A stretch of 64,000 nt of DNA from Pampus argenteus (GCA_036937835.1 CM072880.1:2047501-2111500), one strand, 5' to 3'; shown: positions 1 to 14,000, counted from the first letter of the stretch. Notes: generated by a model not told the origin, from the sequence alone. Made by a program: numbers and translations.

Positions 1-1011
1 ACGAGGGGGAGGTTCTGGGGGAATGTATGGTCTTTTGGTGATGATTGGTTCTGTCAGATTTCCAGGCTACCTCGTACTGCACAGCTAAGAAGGAGCTAAG
101 TAACGCTGATTGGCCTGGACTTTCCAGCCTCCTATCTTACCCACTCTCCAAGCATCATGGGGAAAGACACCTTGAGCCCATCTGTGAGGAGAGATGAGAA
201 ATTGCAGAGGGTGATGGTTATTGTACAATAAGTGAAAGAATGTGCTGTGAAATCCTGCGGTAAGTGGAAAAGAAAAAGAAAAAGAAAAAGCATTTTTTAT
301 CTCCACAGGGGTGTAAAAATACACATGTTGCAATGTGTCAGGTGGGCATTGCCATGTGTTTGAGTACTTTGGGGCTTAATGAGCAATGGAAATAATAAAA
401 ATAGATACATATTATTGTTCTTTGAATGTTAGAGGGCATCCAGAAGCTCTTCCTCTATGGGCCACAAGATGCTAGCTTAATAATATTCCATATTGTATTA
501 AGATGGGTGGGAAAACTCAACGTCTCTCAGGAGATATTTCAGAGATATTTGTTTTCCACAAGCAGGAGGAGGGAAGGTATCAATACCTAAATCCACGTAT
601 GTAATGTGTGTCTTTGTGCATGTTCTGAAAGTTTATTGAAGAAATATGAAAGTAGCATTACTTAGGGACAGCAGAACAAGCTGTAAACATATGGGCCTTA
701 GTAAAAGAACAGAAGGTGAAAAAATGACAGATTTTTTTATGATATTTTGAGATGCAAGAGCTGTGGTTTTTTTCCTCAGATCTTATATCTACAAATTGTC
801 ACAATTCAAAGGTTTTCCAAGGGAGATATTCTGTCAGTAGCCCCTCCAGCAGCAGCCTTGAAGCCTCCACAGAGAAATGTGAATTTTTAGCTTGTTTTAC
901 TCAAATGGTTGATAATATAAGATGTCAGAGACTTTGTTAAGTCACTTAACTCGGCTGTTTTAAATTGTTTTCATCCAGCTTCTTCATTGGCTTTTTTAAA
1001 GGAATATCATA
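1..1011. other. non-coding, no recognised feature
   Basis: AT-rich sequence with short chance frames only. The one low-complexity item is an (AAAAG)n tract at about 267-290. Confidence 0.6.
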
Positions 1012-1056
1012 TTGCAAATTATGTTCTCTACTTGCTCTTTTGACGTCCAACAAAGT

Positions 1057-1670
1057 TTCTCAGATGTCTTTAAACGTACTATAGTTCAGCCTCTCCTTGA
1101 AAAACCCAGCCTTGATCCATCTAATCTCTGTAATTTTAGACCCATCTCCAAGCTTCCATTTCTATCAAAAGTTTTAGAAAGAAAGATAACAAGTCTAAAC
1201 CATAACAGTATTTCTGAAAACTTCCAGTCGAGTTTTAGAGCACTACACAGCACAAAAACAGCATTTGTCTAACGTAGGAGAATCCTCAAATCTTAATCCT
1301 TCTAGATCCGAGTGCAGCATTTGTCACTGTAGATCATAATATTTTATTTGAGTGCCTTTAAAAGTGGGATACGTATCTCAGACTTTGCTTGAGTTAGTTT
1401 AAATCCTTTTTATCCAATAAGATAAGATTTTCTGTCACAATAAGCAAGCATCACGGCATCACCTGTGGGGTTCCACATGGCTCAGTTCTTGGCCCCATTG
1501 TCTTTTACCTTTATATGCTTCCACTTAGTCATATAATTCATAAGCCTAACGTTCACAGTTATGCTGATGACACACAGTTGTATCTACCATTAAGACATAA
1601 TGATCCCAATGGCTTTATCACTCTCCAAAACTGTCTCAAGAACATTAAGTACTGGACGTTTTAACCATGA
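1057..1670 (+). pseudogene. decayed L2-type (CR1 superfamily) LINE reverse transcriptase
   Basis: Broken pieces of a non-LTR retrotransposon reverse transcriptase read in order on this strand. They are: PLLEKPSLDPSNLCNFRPIS with LPFLSKVLER; FQSSFRALHSTKTA; a diverged LDPSAAFVTVDHNIL block; CGVPHGSVLGPI; and the catalytic YADDTQLYLPL block (YADD at 1560-1571), followed by HNDPNGF. These match the fish L2/Maui-like family. Stops and frameshifts (a stop at 1270-1272, further frame changes after it) separate the pieces, and the 5' ORF1/endonuclease and 3' end are absent. It is an old, dead insertion. Confidence 0.87.
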
Positions 1671-2149
1671 GCCTGAACTTGAACCTATGATCCTATTGAA
1701 GTAGATTAGTAAATGTATCAACGTCTGTATGTCACAACAAGAGCTCAACGAATCAAATAAAGAAAATATGATTCAATAACATTTTAACAATATTTATTAG
1801 CGGTTTTCATAATAAATGAATGTTCTTTTCTCATTTCAAATAAAATAAGAGCTGCATTAAAAAAATGAAACACGTAACAGAGTTTTTGAAAATGTGCATT
1901 TTGAAATTAAGTAATTTTAGAAATTAAACAATTAACAATTAAAAAAGAGTGTAGCTCGAGGTTTCCTTTTTCTTTTAACATTTTAACAGTCTCAACCAGC
2001 TTACATAATACAAATAATCAACACATTTTAAAAATTGAACAGCTCCTTTTTTCTTTCTTTCCCTCTTATATCTCACTCCCTCACTTTCTCTTGTTCAGTG
2101 AGAGACATGAACTCTAATTTGTCATACCAGGATTTTAAATCTGGGCTGG

Positions 2150-2830
2150 AAAGGTGTCACAGCCGCTCTCATACACACATGTAGGTGCTCATTGGTGAGC
2201 CTGTAATGATGGTTTTAACAATGTTCATAGTAGAGAAAGCTGCTGTTCAAGGCTGAAGCTGTTGACGTTTACAATCAACTTGTCAACAAAGTCAACAAAA
2301 GCAGATACATCTCTTTCACTGCTGTTGGAACATGTGCACAGAGTTTTTCTTAAAGGAACGGACAGCTGTTATCAGGTCACAAACTGAATTTTTCTGAGCC
2401 ATCTTACGTTGTTGTGCATTGATGATGGGAAGAGGATGCTGTAATTCATTCTCATCATTGTGTTCATCACCTCTGTATATTCTTCTAACAGGGTGGAGCA
2501 CAGGACCGATTGATAACTTGTGCAATATTTAGAGATGAGTATGTGGCCAGGTACTGTCCTCTTCTCTTGTATTGAAGCGGTGTTAGCTCCTTCTTCTCCT
2601 TGTTGAAGTACCTTACATAAGCTAACAGCTGACTATTGTCAGACACATCAGTGGACTCATGAACTGCTTCATTCAGCTGTGCTATCACATCCTGGGTTAA
2701 TATTTCAGTTTTCTTTGTGGCTGATGATGCAGACATGACACCATTTGATTGGTGGGAAACAATTGTACCTGGACACAAGGAGCATCCCAGCTTGTTGTAC
2801 ATGGGAATCTTTTCTATTGGTACATCTCAT
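2150..2830 (-). pseudogene. decayed hAT-like (ZBED/GTF2IRD2-type) transposase fragment
   Basis: Minus-strand pieces include a run with LTQDVIAQLNEAVHESTDVS followed by DNSQLLAYVRYFNKEKKEL (about 2580-2705), then CDLITAVRSFKKN (about 2340-2385) and ERDVSAFVDFVDKLIVNVNS (about 2260-2325). The D-V-S-D...QLL.YVR pattern is typical of the domesticated hAT-like transposase proteins common in fish. Frameshifts and stops separate the pieces, and no terminal repeats were found. The family call rests on motif memory only. Confidence 0.5.
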
Positions 2831-5800
2831 CCCAACATCACATAAATGCAGCATTACAGCAGCCGACTGTGTGTATTTCTTTATGCATTCTGTATTTAAA
2901 AGCATAATTATATCATAATAATCATGATAGGGGGAAAATAATGCCAACAGAGAGTCAAACTCATGTTAAATGACTTACTGTATCTCTCACAAACCAGTAA
3001 AAATGTCGCCCTTTTCTTTAAAAGAAAACACAAAGAAACAACCCATGTTTGATTGAAAATAAATTATAAAGAAAAAAAAAGAGCCTAATTGGAGTTCCTT
3101 TCTCATACTGCTTTCAACTTAAGCTCAGGCGTCAGGGACTTTGAAGCTATGATCAAAATGCCAGAAGCAGTATTGTTCGGAAGACAAAAGGATTGGAGAA
3201 GGAGGAGGGAAAGAGGAGTGTGGCGGGCGGTGTAGGGATCTGTTCATTTTATTAAAAAAAGAAAAAAAAGAAGGAAAACTCCACCTCCACATACCTTCGA
3301 GTAAGACAATAAAGAAACCAAGACGTGGAATTAAACGTGACACAACAAGAGTAGTTTTTCTTTCACATGCAGTCGGGTTTCACCTTGATTTCCAGCGAGA
3401 GCAGACTAAGTATGAAACGGTTCTCCTGATGGTTTTTGGCAGCTATTATTTAGCTCACAGGCTAATAATGAAACTGGAAAAAAATTCCTCTGTGGAGAAA
3501 ACATGGTGCTGATGAGAATCCTGATAGCCAAGGTGAAGGCTTTAGCTCATCATCTGTCCTGTTTTAATACTGAGTTTAATCTGAGAGGTTCATTCAATGG
3601 CTGCAACTCTGTTTCTGTTATTGTACGGGTGGTTGGTTCAGGTGAGGACGATGGCCTTTTCAGCTTGAATGCTCTCACAGAATGAAACCAAAAAATGTTT
3701 TATTATGTGGGGAAGGCTGGTGCTATTCAGTTTTTTTTTTCTTGTCAACAGATTGCATGGAATTTCTTTAATCTCTCATTGGCACTTAATCCTGGTTCAT
3801 CCAGGCACAAACCTTTAAAAACAGCACACAAATATATAGTTTCAGTCCTAAAAAGGCTCAATTATTTCCCAGAACAGCTGGCTACTGTGGTTTTAACAAT
3901 ATTTGCTACACAAACAGAGGAAATGGTGCTTGTGGGGGACTATTATTATTATTATATTATGTTCAGTTGTGAATTAATCCACATTTGGTGCTTTAGTGAG
4001 TATTTCTGGCAGAAATAAACTTCAGTGTGTGTGAGTGTGTGTGTGTGAAATAAGTGTTCAGTGTGTGTGTGTTCATGGTGCTGAAGAAACACAGTGTGGC
4101 TCATTAATGTGTTTTCAATTAAAATTGAATAGTATCAAATAGACTTTATTTGTCCCTCAAGGGGCAGTTTGATAAGGTTTTAATAGTTTTAATAGTTTTT
4201 AGACAACAATGGTCAGTGTTGCCATTTAATGTAGATAAAGCCTGCTTGAAAAGTTTCAGGCGACCAATAGAGTAACTTCATCACTCAGTCACTCAGTCAG
4301 TCTGTCTGTCTGCTTGTTTATAGGGCTTTGCTTTGTTGGGCCGTAGCAGGATGTGCTCTGGCTATTTTTCAGGAGGATCCAGTAAATGGTTACTGGATAC
4401 ATGTTTGGAAACATCTAAACTGAGCAAACAAAGCTGTTTTCATATGTTTCTAATGTTGTGAAATATTAATTAATCAAAAATGTGCCACATCAATTTTATA
4501 ACATCAGGTGGTCTCAGAAGTCTTTCAGACACATTTTCTAGTGGCTATTAACTATCCTCTTTGCAGTCACTCTGACCGCAGTGCAGGCAAATTTTCATCA
4601 GCCCGTTGCCCTGCCAAAACTGTGAAGGATAATATCCCTTAATTATACACAAAGGAAGCTTTGAATCTGACCGTTCATTTCTCTCGTCAGTCTAATGACA
4701 CCCTTTGGGGAGACTCCTCCATCCCCACTGGGATGTGCAGACGACTGTCATAAGTTCAGAAGATCTGACTGATAAAACATCCATTTGACAGATGTGCATG
4801 TTGCTCTTTCTGCTTTAGATAGCAAAGACTAAAACTTGGTGACTGAGTCTGTTTTGATTTTGTCATGCTGTCAGTGTGCGCGGCCTGCAACTCCTCAATC
4901 GACAGCAAATGCACGACTGGAAGGAAAGAAAACTGGGTTACAGTGAAATTTAACGTACACGAGACATAATAAATTTATGATGTCTATGATGTGACAACTT
5001 TTATTTCCTTAAATCCTTATTAGTGTCTGTCTGTGCCATGACAAACTGCATCCATTTCCTCTGTCTAGATACTGTAAACTGCATTGACTGGGAAAAAAAA
5101 AAATCAGGGAAGCAACATATTTCAATTCAATATAAAAACAGACCAAGTCCACGAAAGCAAAAAGCATCGTTTGAGAGGACTTGTGATTGCCTTGAAAACA
5201 CAGAGAAAATTTGCATATTGAGTGAAATTCTATTATAACATCCCTAAAGAGGACCTGTTTCTAATGCTTTGTACTCACAGCACTTCTCTCACGTATACAT
5301 AATTCAAACATTTCACTTTATTGGCTTGTTGTGCAACATCCCCTGGAAAAAAATCGGGCTTTATTGGGGTTTTTGAATGGCAGAATTAACTAAAAAAAAA
5401 AAGTATAAAACCTAAAAAACACAACAACAAAGTGTCTGAGCCGAGTCAAGGTTGATCTAAGAAAAAAGCAAGTGGTTGTTCTGTGAAATGAACCTTTATT
5501 AACACCTTTACATGACGATTTACTAATTTTGTCATTAATAAAGCCAATTAATTCCTTAATTAACGCAATAACATTTGAAAAACTCTCTGTCTTTTTATAT
5601 TCAGGGATATAACAAGATCAGATTCTTTTTGAATGGAGAGTGTTGCATTATGGGTTGTTTGTAGCATCTTTGTAGGGTTTCATTAGCTCAGTTTAGCTTC
5701 AGAAATGAGTGAAAACGAGTCCAAAGTGTCTTCCGATGTCTTTACTACAGAGACAGGCTGCAGACTGCATCATCTGTCAAACAGCCAAGACTTAGTAATT

Positions 5801-7190
5801 AGGATCTCCAAAAGCCGGAAAACAGTCTGAATGATGCAAACTGCCGGAGAAGGTAATTTAAACGCTTCCAAGAGCCTGACGGGAGAGAGTGAGTATGTGA
5901 CAAGATACACAAAATGTGGGATTTACGTTCTGCTTTAATGGAAGTATTTCACTTTTACGAGAAGGACATCAAGGATGAGGACTCTCTTCTGCTCGGATTG
6001 ATAGCATCTCAGGAGACTTTCCCCAAAAGGACGAGTGTGAAAGTGTGTTGTATCCTATAAAAATCATCTGTTGGAAAAGGGTCCGGAGTCTCTTATAATG
6101 AGTCTGGTAACCTGAAATGTGATTGCTAACGTCGTTCTGTATCTACTGGATGTGCCATATAAACGTTGAAGATGAGAATATGTCTGTGTTGTGTTTGCTT
6201 CAACCACACGTTTGTCTTTTTTTAAAGTCTCAGTGCATAACTTCTTCTGAACAGCTGTGATCAGTTTCATAAACTTAACCAGAAGCTTTAAAACAGAACA
6301 AAGTCTTTGATTGGACGTTTTTATTCATTTTCGTGACGTTCCACTCTTGATGAAAACGAGTCCAGAAATCATCTCTGTGTTTGTCTTTGTGCTGATAACA
6401 TTTTGAGTCACTTCGGGATAACGGACAGTCTTGAATTTTAAATATTAGTTCTGGGACTAAACTTTAAATGAAAGTACTTGTGTGTGTCTGTGTTGTTGTG
6501 GAACAATAACTACTCTTTATGTAGATGACACATGCATATGCAATTATATCCAGGGACTCAAGACTATTCTTCTCATATTATTTTTTCAACCCTTTTGAAT
6601 TGTCGAAACTTGCATGTTTAATACAGTAAAAAGCTGGATTAATTAATGAATTAATTCACCTTATAACCATATTGCTCATGACACAATGTGGACTACATGT
6701 GCCCTAATTGTCTGAAACATAATGGCTTTCACATCTATGAACTACTGTGGAATTAATTCTTTTTATTTTCCTCCTCGTGTTTTGTCCTGATGGCTGGTTG
6801 TATTTAGTGAGCACGGACGGCACATTTTTAAATAATGAAGTAAAATCTGCATGTATCCCACTCATTTAAATATGTGAGGGGCTTCAGGGCTTCTTATTAT
6901 TCTTATTGTCCGTTTGTACGCGTTCACTTCACTGAGAGTGTCGTTTTTAATGAGGCAAACAGATATTCTCCAGGTTTTTTTGCTTCATGGTAGCGGCATC
7001 TCCTCGTGTACATCTGTGGGGCATACAGTAAAGAAGCTTAACAAAAATATACACAATGCCGTCACCGCCGCCTCTGGAGCTCCTCTCTTCATCCACCCCC
7101 CTCCTCCTCTTATGTGTTTTTAAATCTCTGTTTTTATGCATCTCAGGCTATTACACTCACAGGAGCAATGCTCAGAACTGGAACACCAAG
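2831..7190. other. non-coding stretch with minor simple repeats
   Basis: No exon or known gene is recognised. It contains a (TTA)n tract at 3941-3960 and an imperfect GT tract at 4024-4073. A short word pair at 4143-4171 (ACTTTATTTGTCCC...GGGGCAGTTT) resembles a motif dispersed at the ends of fish retroelements. Confidence 0.55.
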
Positions 7191-7197
7191 AATAAAA

Positions 7198-7247
7198 TGA
7201 AGAAGAAGAAGAAGAAGAAGAAGGGAGAGAAGAAGAAGGGAGAGGTA
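7198..7247 (+). repeat. GAA/GGA purine microsatellite
   Basis: About 17 trinucleotides, mostly GAA with GGGAGA interruptions. It explains the Lys-rich and Leu-rich open frames on the two strands. Confidence 0.92.
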
Positions 7248-8441
7248 GACGGGGCCTAAAGGTTCAAGCTCCTCTGATAAGATGCAGCTGTGTTCATTTA
7301 TTTCTTTGCAAATCCTCAATCGCTTTTGTCTCCTTCTTCCCATGAGCATGCCTGTGTTTTATATTATTTTTATTTATGTATGTTGTCGAGATCGTTACCC
7401 TGACGATACTGTGTGTTCGGCCCAGAATAAACATTTTCATGCTTCTTTAACAGATATGACGATGCAAGGCCGTTTTATCCTTTTGAAGGGAAATCAGATT
7501 GAAATGAACTTCTCTTTTTTTTTTATTTTGGAGCTTGATAGGCAGCTGTACCGCTTCATGTTCACTGGAGAAACACAGACAGTTATGTTCTATTGCTTCA
7601 AATTAATGGGAAACTCTTTTTTTTAACCAAATTTCCTTTAATCAGCGCCTTTCCTCGCTTGTGTTCGTGAACGCAACGTGCGTCATGGTAAGCAGCAGAT
7701 GGTTGAGGCACAACTGCAAAAGAAGATGTTGACACAGATGAAAAGACTGATGTTTGTAACTTTCTTTTGTAAATATCCATCATTTTCCCAATTAGCAATA
7801 AAGAAATAATGTAGAAATACCGAGAATTCATTTCAGATTGGAAAAACCCAGAGGAAAGGACGGCATTGAAGACAGTGGAAATGGGCATTGAGAGGAGCTC
7901 CTGGGCACATTAGTGCTTTTATGTATTTACTCTCACACACAACACGGATGGAGAATAATAAACAATCTGCACAATGTTTCATATTTCCATCTGCAGTCCC
8001 TGAGCCGCAACTGAGGAACTGAGTGCACCTATGAATTAGCCGTTAGCTAAGCCCTGACCTGTTTAGCTTTCCGTTCTAACATGACACATATATGTATGGA
8101 TATATTGCTAATGTCGTACTAAACTCTACCAACTCTAACATAGAAATATGACATAGTGGATATGCTGGTTGGAAAGTGTCTCTCCAAGCATCATATGTTG
8201 CTCTTCATGCAGCCCCATGCACACCGATGTGGAGCATCAGGAGCATCTCTGGCAGACGACTACAGCGAGCTGAGACATGGAGGTCTGGGCCTGTGATAAA
8301 TCCCTGTCCAAATGTCTCCTTTTAGTGCAAACAAATCCCACCGATAGGGCCAATTCAGAACTCTGTGAAGAACCACAGGCGGCAGATTTCTGCGAGTAAA
8401 CCCTTATGTGAGAGGGAGCACTGGAAGGACATTAAAGCACT

Positions 8442-8493
8442 GCCCTCCTCCTCCTCCTCCTCCTTTCTTCCCTTCTCCTCTCCTCTCCTTTCC
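8442..8493 (+). repeat. CTC/CCT pyrimidine microsatellite
   Basis: CTC repeats followed by CTCTCCT-type pyrimidine sequence. It is homopurine on the other strand and so capable of triplex (H-DNA) formation. Confidence 0.85.
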
Positions 8494-9466
8494 CACCAAG
8501 TGTTGTGTCCCAACATCCTTTAATTTGAGGTATTTTGTGACTGTCTCAGCCGTGGTGAGGGACAGCTCTGCACCGGTTCACAAAGCTCTCCATGTTTACG
8601 CTCTTTTCAAAAGATTCAAAAAAGGCCGAAAGTGTTTCAGAGAGCAAACAAAACATCACAGCAGGGCCGACTAACTGACCTGTTTTTTTTGGGGCTTATG
8701 CATGTTGACATGTTTTCATAATTCATCAGTCATGATTAGTAATCGGATTCAAAATTATTTTTATTGTTAGAGTTGGAAACAAATCAATGTTTGATTGTAT
8801 GACCACCCATTTAAATCTGATTTGTCATTCATCAATTGCTGACACTTAATGTCAATGATAATAAAATATGAAAGAATAGATGGTGATTATACACACGTCG
8901 TAGAAACATCAATCATTCACTCTGCTCTTTGTTTATCTGACAGATAGAGCTGCTGGTTTTTACTCTGAGTTTAAGCATGTCATTTGCCGTCTACTCTCTA
9001 CCCATCTATACATTGATTTCTTTGAACTGTAATTCCTGTCTTATGTCTATATAATTGAGAAGTGACGCCCCAGTTTAGTGCCCTGCTCAAGGGCCCCCTG
9101 ATTATATGTCTTGCAGGACGGCGAGAACATTTCATATTAACTTTCTTCAACTACTCTTTCCCAGACGGTTTTTTTAACCTCCTGCTCACACCTCTCAGCA
9201 GACGTAATCTGCAGCCTCCTCTTAAGTGCTGTGTGTTGATTGTGGTTGACGCAAGAAAGTAATTGCCGGGCATCATCTTACACAATAACCGGGGAGTCTG
9301 CTGAGACTGCGTCCTCAGTCTCACAGAGGTTTATTGCCTTTCTGTTAGTACACAGTTGTTAGGTGAAGCTGCAAAACAAAGTCCTCCTGATAATTACAGT
9401 CACTGTCATTTGTTTGTTGGGCCTCTTGTGATTTATCTCCTCTGAATGCTTTTGATTCATCATTGC

Positions 9467-9960
9467 TCCAAAACATTAGATTAATTCCCTGCTTTGGCAA
9501 GCAGCCTGCCAATTACTTTTAGGGTCAACCGTAATCAGCACAACACTCTTGTGCTATTGTTCAGATTAGATGAGAGGCATATCATTAAACACGACAATAG
9601 AGACGCTGGCCGAATGACCAAATCAGGACAACTCAACTTGGAGGGTTGGTTTTAATAAACAAAAGTCGAGGTCACACAAATTATATCCCAAGCCCACCTC
9701 CCGAGCATCGAGTCTGGGTGGAGGTTTTAACAGGAGACTGGTTATTACCAGTCCAGAGCGGCTCCAATCCGACAATAATTTTGTTTGATTTTGACAAGCC
9801 CAGTCTGTCCCGGCTCATGCAGAGTGAAGCGGTCCAAGGCTCACTAAGTTATGAGAGTGAATGCTGGCAAATGCTAATGGAAGATTAGGAGGCAAACAGA
9901 GAAAATGAACTAGAGGAGAAGTCACATTCACCATTAACTCGTATTCATGGAGACAGTTTG
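9467..9960. promoter_or_regulatory. candidate enhancer-like non-coding block
   Basis: Non-repetitive, moderately GC sequence with dense factor-like words. These include the NFI-like inverted repeat TTGGCA (9494-9499) and TGCCAA (9507-9512), followed directly by an AATTAC homeodomain-like core. It lies in the desert upstream of mc4r. The call comes from composition and motif density only; conservation was not tested. Confidence 0.25.
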
Positions 9961-10611
9961 AAGCTTAATGCTTTATAAGGTGCATCACTGTTGAACTATT
10001 CTTACCATTAGTTGATGAAAAATACATCCTAACACATGATTTTTATTTTATTTAAGACATTTATAGAGTAAAACATTTCTCAAACACATCTGCTGGTTTT
10101 TAAAATGTGAGCATTTGTCATTTTAAATAAAATATTTTGAATTTTTTGAACGTTTATCAGACAAAACAACAATTGATTGATTAAAAATGATCATGTAATT
10201 GGCATCGAAAGCATCTAAATACATAATTAACTCATGTTACGACTGATTCACGGTACAGTAAAGTCATATTTAGCTAATTAAAAAATATTAAAGCTAATAA
10301 ATCTCCACCTGGATTTTTTAAAATCAGTCTTAAAGTTTTAGTGCTTAAATATTAGTCTAGCGCTATAATAAATATTAAGCTTCTGCTTTTTAAAAATCAT
10401 AAGTAGCAAATTACAATAAACCAACAATAACTAGAAGTGAATTAAATCCTGGATTGATACATCTATTATTTCCCCTTGATGATGAGATGAAGTAACTGCA
10501 ATGTGCAGACAATTTCACAAAACAGCTGTTTGACAAATCACCACTGAAAAGTATTTTTGGAGTCTGCAGATGAAGGCAAGCGTGTTGTATTTTAAACCGT
10601 CTTCTCCTCAG

Positions 10612-10696
10612 ACGTAACCATCTCGCTCATGAAAATGCGAATGCCAAGTGGACGGCAAGAGGTTCTTGAAACATACTGGGAGACAACCTTGTCCAG
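10612..10696 (+). other. exon-like segment A of a possible small spliced transcript
   Basis: This 85-base segment is preceded by a pyrimidine-rich acceptor (CTTCTCCTCAG) and followed by a near-consensus donor (CAG|GTAAGGAG). One frame is open throughout (VTISLMKMRMPSGRQEVLET, then YWETTLS) and ends with two bases of the next codon. No homologue is recognised. See segment B at 10921, which continues the frame. Confidence 0.3.
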
Positions 10697-10920
10697 GTAA
10701 GGAGACGCTCTCGTCATAATGTCTGGTGTAAATCTCCAGCAGAGAGAGGGTTAATCCCCCCTCAGACCACAATATGTGCTGCACATAAGAGGCAGTGAGT
10801 CAAAGTTTATGACTAATTTGGCTGAAAACTTAAACTTTGCATGTCTTTTTAGACTTTTCTTTGTTCGAGCTGATATTTGTCTGCTGACCTTCATTAAGTT
10901 TCTTCCTGATTTTTTTTCAG

Positions 10921-10950
10921 GTGTTTCTCTGATGTGGGATCAGATGAAAG
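10921..10950 (+). other. exon-like segment B (30-base microexon candidate)
   Basis: It is preceded by a strong polypyrimidine tract and acceptor (CCTGATTTTTTTTCAG) and followed by the donor AAAG|GTAAGAG. Joined to segment A it restores an Arg codon and continues as CFSDVGSDE. The implied intron of 224 bases is a normal teleost size. Joining on to the acceptor ending at 11063 gives Ser-Glu-stop. This is suggestive, but could be chance. Confidence 0.3.
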
Positions 10951-11070
10951 GTAAGAGACAACAACTTTTAGCTGTGAATGTGTGAAGGTTTAGTGCAATA
11001 ATGCATGTTTCACTTACTTAGCTATTTCCAAAGCTTTCTGCGGTATCTCATGGCCTTCTTCAGCGAGTGA

Positions 11071-14000
11071 AAACTTTGCACTTTATGTATGTTTCCTGCT
11101 CCTAAAGAGCACTATCAGGGCGAAACATACTGTGAAATGTAAATGCAACACATTCTGCCTCCTGAGCAGCTTCCTCAACCCACTGTTTGTTTGGTTTTTT
11201 TGTTTTTTTCCCATCGGCTTCAACCAAATGTATTATTTTTTTCTATCAGTCTGTCAGCTGGTGGAGCCTTTTTCATCTAGTCGACAGCAGAACAGAAACA
11301 AATCAATGCAGGACTCTGCAGTTAAACTCTGTTAGGATTGGCTGGATATCACCTCTCATCAGTATTCCATAATCATTCACTGAGTCTAGAACCGAGCAGG
11401 GGCTTCTTTAATTGTCCCTCTGCAGGCAAGAGAGTTTAAAAAGAAGAAAAACACCACATTCACAGAGCTGTCAAGAAGAGCAGCGAGTAAATACAGCTAG
11501 CCATCACCCCAGCTCCTTACACACCCCATTATTTATTGGCCTTGCCTGGGATTGCTTCTTTTGCAGCCTTCTCTCATCTATACTCTCCATCACACATTGA
11601 GTTAAAGTCATGATCCAGCTGGGGTTTTTACTGGAGCGGTTGGCCTCAAAACATGCTAACCCAGGGCATAGTATTTCAAGTTGACACGTCGCCCCCGGTG
11701 CCGTAATCAGGGGCTCCGTAGTGCCAGGCAGCTGGTGCCAAAGCTGGTCCTTCATCTTGACACACTCAGCATTTGAATACGTGCTTTAAGCAAACGTCTA
11801 TCCAAGCACAGTTTTGAAATTCAAATGCAGGAAAACACCTGGTCTTTGGCAGTTGTCAATTATAATTCAGCCAGAGGCTCATTAGTAAAATTACTTATCT
11901 TAACATAGATGAAAGGACATTTTCATAATAAAACCACCTTGTGTGAAAAATGCATCACGTGCAGAAGAAATACTCGAATACTTGAAAATACACAGAATCA
12001 GATGCAGTTTACAAAGACAGTCAAAGAGGCTCCCTGTATACTTTTAGCATTTATATTTTCGTTAATGAAACACAGATAGAAACAGTATGATGTCACATTC
12101 TGGATAGATTGAAAAGTGTTTTATTTCTCAGCCTTTTCTGAGTCATGAGTTGACATTTGCTTCGATCACTGCTGTTTCCAATAAAGGCCTGAAACTTCGT
12201 GTTTTTTCGGGGTGCATTCGCTGGCTGTAGGTGTCACATCCTTTTGGGAGTCTTAATTAGTGGTTTATAAAAGGCAGATGGACCAGAAAGGTCAAGCGTG
12301 TCAGGATTTACACATTATGGTAAAAATACAGTGTTAGACAAATGTGTTGCAAACTGCAAGAAGTTTTTTGTTTAAAAGTAGAGAACAGGTTCTCTGCAGT
12401 ACTTAAAGTACTGCTTAAACTGCCTTTACTTGTTTCCCTAGACACCTTGAATTTAAAACAAAAGCTATTAATAATACTCTACTTAGCATCTAAAACCCCC
12501 CAAATAAAATCATAATATGTTGTCTAGAATGACACATACAAGCATACAAAAAACAACCAACCACTGGTTACTCATCTGTACGACTTCATTGGCTGTGAGA
12601 GTCACATGTGTCGTCTGGTTAAGAAATGTGAAAGCAGATATTTCCACCAGATCCTGTTTAACAGTGTCGTAATGCCAGGCAGCTTAACCAAATGATTTAT
12701 AATTAAGAACATGAGCCCTGGGCAGCTTTGACTGACATTTCCTTCACGCGTTAATACAAAATCTTATCATTTTATTAGTCGTGCACAATATTATTCTGCC
12801 TTTTGGATTAAACAGTCACAGGGATGTGAATGGATGTACGTATGAAGCTGAGGTCAGACAGAGACAACTTTAATGTTAAACCAATAACAATATAATCAAA
12901 TACAGCTCAAGGCAGGAAGTTACATAAAGCAAACATCAGTGCTGCTGTGTTGGATCATATCTTTAGTGTTATGTAACGCTCTGCACACTTTTTTGTGAGC
13001 TCAACATTTATTGCACTTATTACACCTGAGTAAGTGCTCACTTATTATATCCACAGAGTGCATTGATTTGGTGATTTGTAGATCAAAGTTTAGACAGGTC
13101 AAATATGATTGAATGATTAAACTTTTATAGCTGCAGAGATCACATACAACTGTGGCTTTTAAATGACTTTCAGTGTGTTCCCAAACTGTTCATTATGACA
13201 GTGTGTTTAAAGGGGGTGAAATTAACAAACGTTATTGTCCTTGATAGTCACAGCCTCTAATATACCCTCCTATAATGTATGATAATGCATTCTTGCTGAA
13301 AGGTGTGTTGGCACGCCCCCAATGCACCGGGAACAGTGCACTTAACTGTGATTCGTGAAGAATAGAGCATTTAATCTCTATTTTCACCGAGTGTCCAACC
13401 AACACAGTTACACCAAACGACTGTAGTCAGTTTAAGTTCTTCTGAGCTGACTTTCAACTGAAACTTGAACAAAGTGAGAAATAATGGCTCTCCTCAAGGT
13501 GCACGCTTTTTTCCTCCTCAGCCTGACTCGAGTAGACGGGAGTCTTCTCGAAAGTAAAAGGTAGACAAGGGGTAATTAACAAAGATGGTGCAGGCTCTCT
13601 GGAGACAAACACCTCCTGCATAACCAATGAACCTCCAGCTTAACATCTTAGGTGAGCTAGGTGTGAGTCTCAAGAAGAGGCTCTGCATGTAATTGGAGTT
13701 GAGAGGGTCACATGATGCCACTGCAGCGATGGAAAGTACTTATCAAGATTTGGACGGTTTTGCTGTCAGATCCTACTTGTGAAGAGGAAGTGGAGTTTCA
13801 ACAGTCGTGCTTATTTCAGCCCTAAATGCAAAAAGCATATCTGAACATGCATATCATTCAATCTCCCTGTTTTATTAATGAGGATGTTACAAGCTGTTAC
13901 AATGTTTAAAGTTAACCTGAGTAAAAACGGCCTAAAAGTTAAAAAAAAGCCAACGCGGAAACAACGAGAAAAGAAAAGAAAACGTGACTACTATTGTTTG

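Noticed and set aside
1012..1272. Functional reverse transcriptase gene
   Set aside because: The frame stops after 86 codons and the remaining RT blocks lie in other frames; it is a dead LINE copy.
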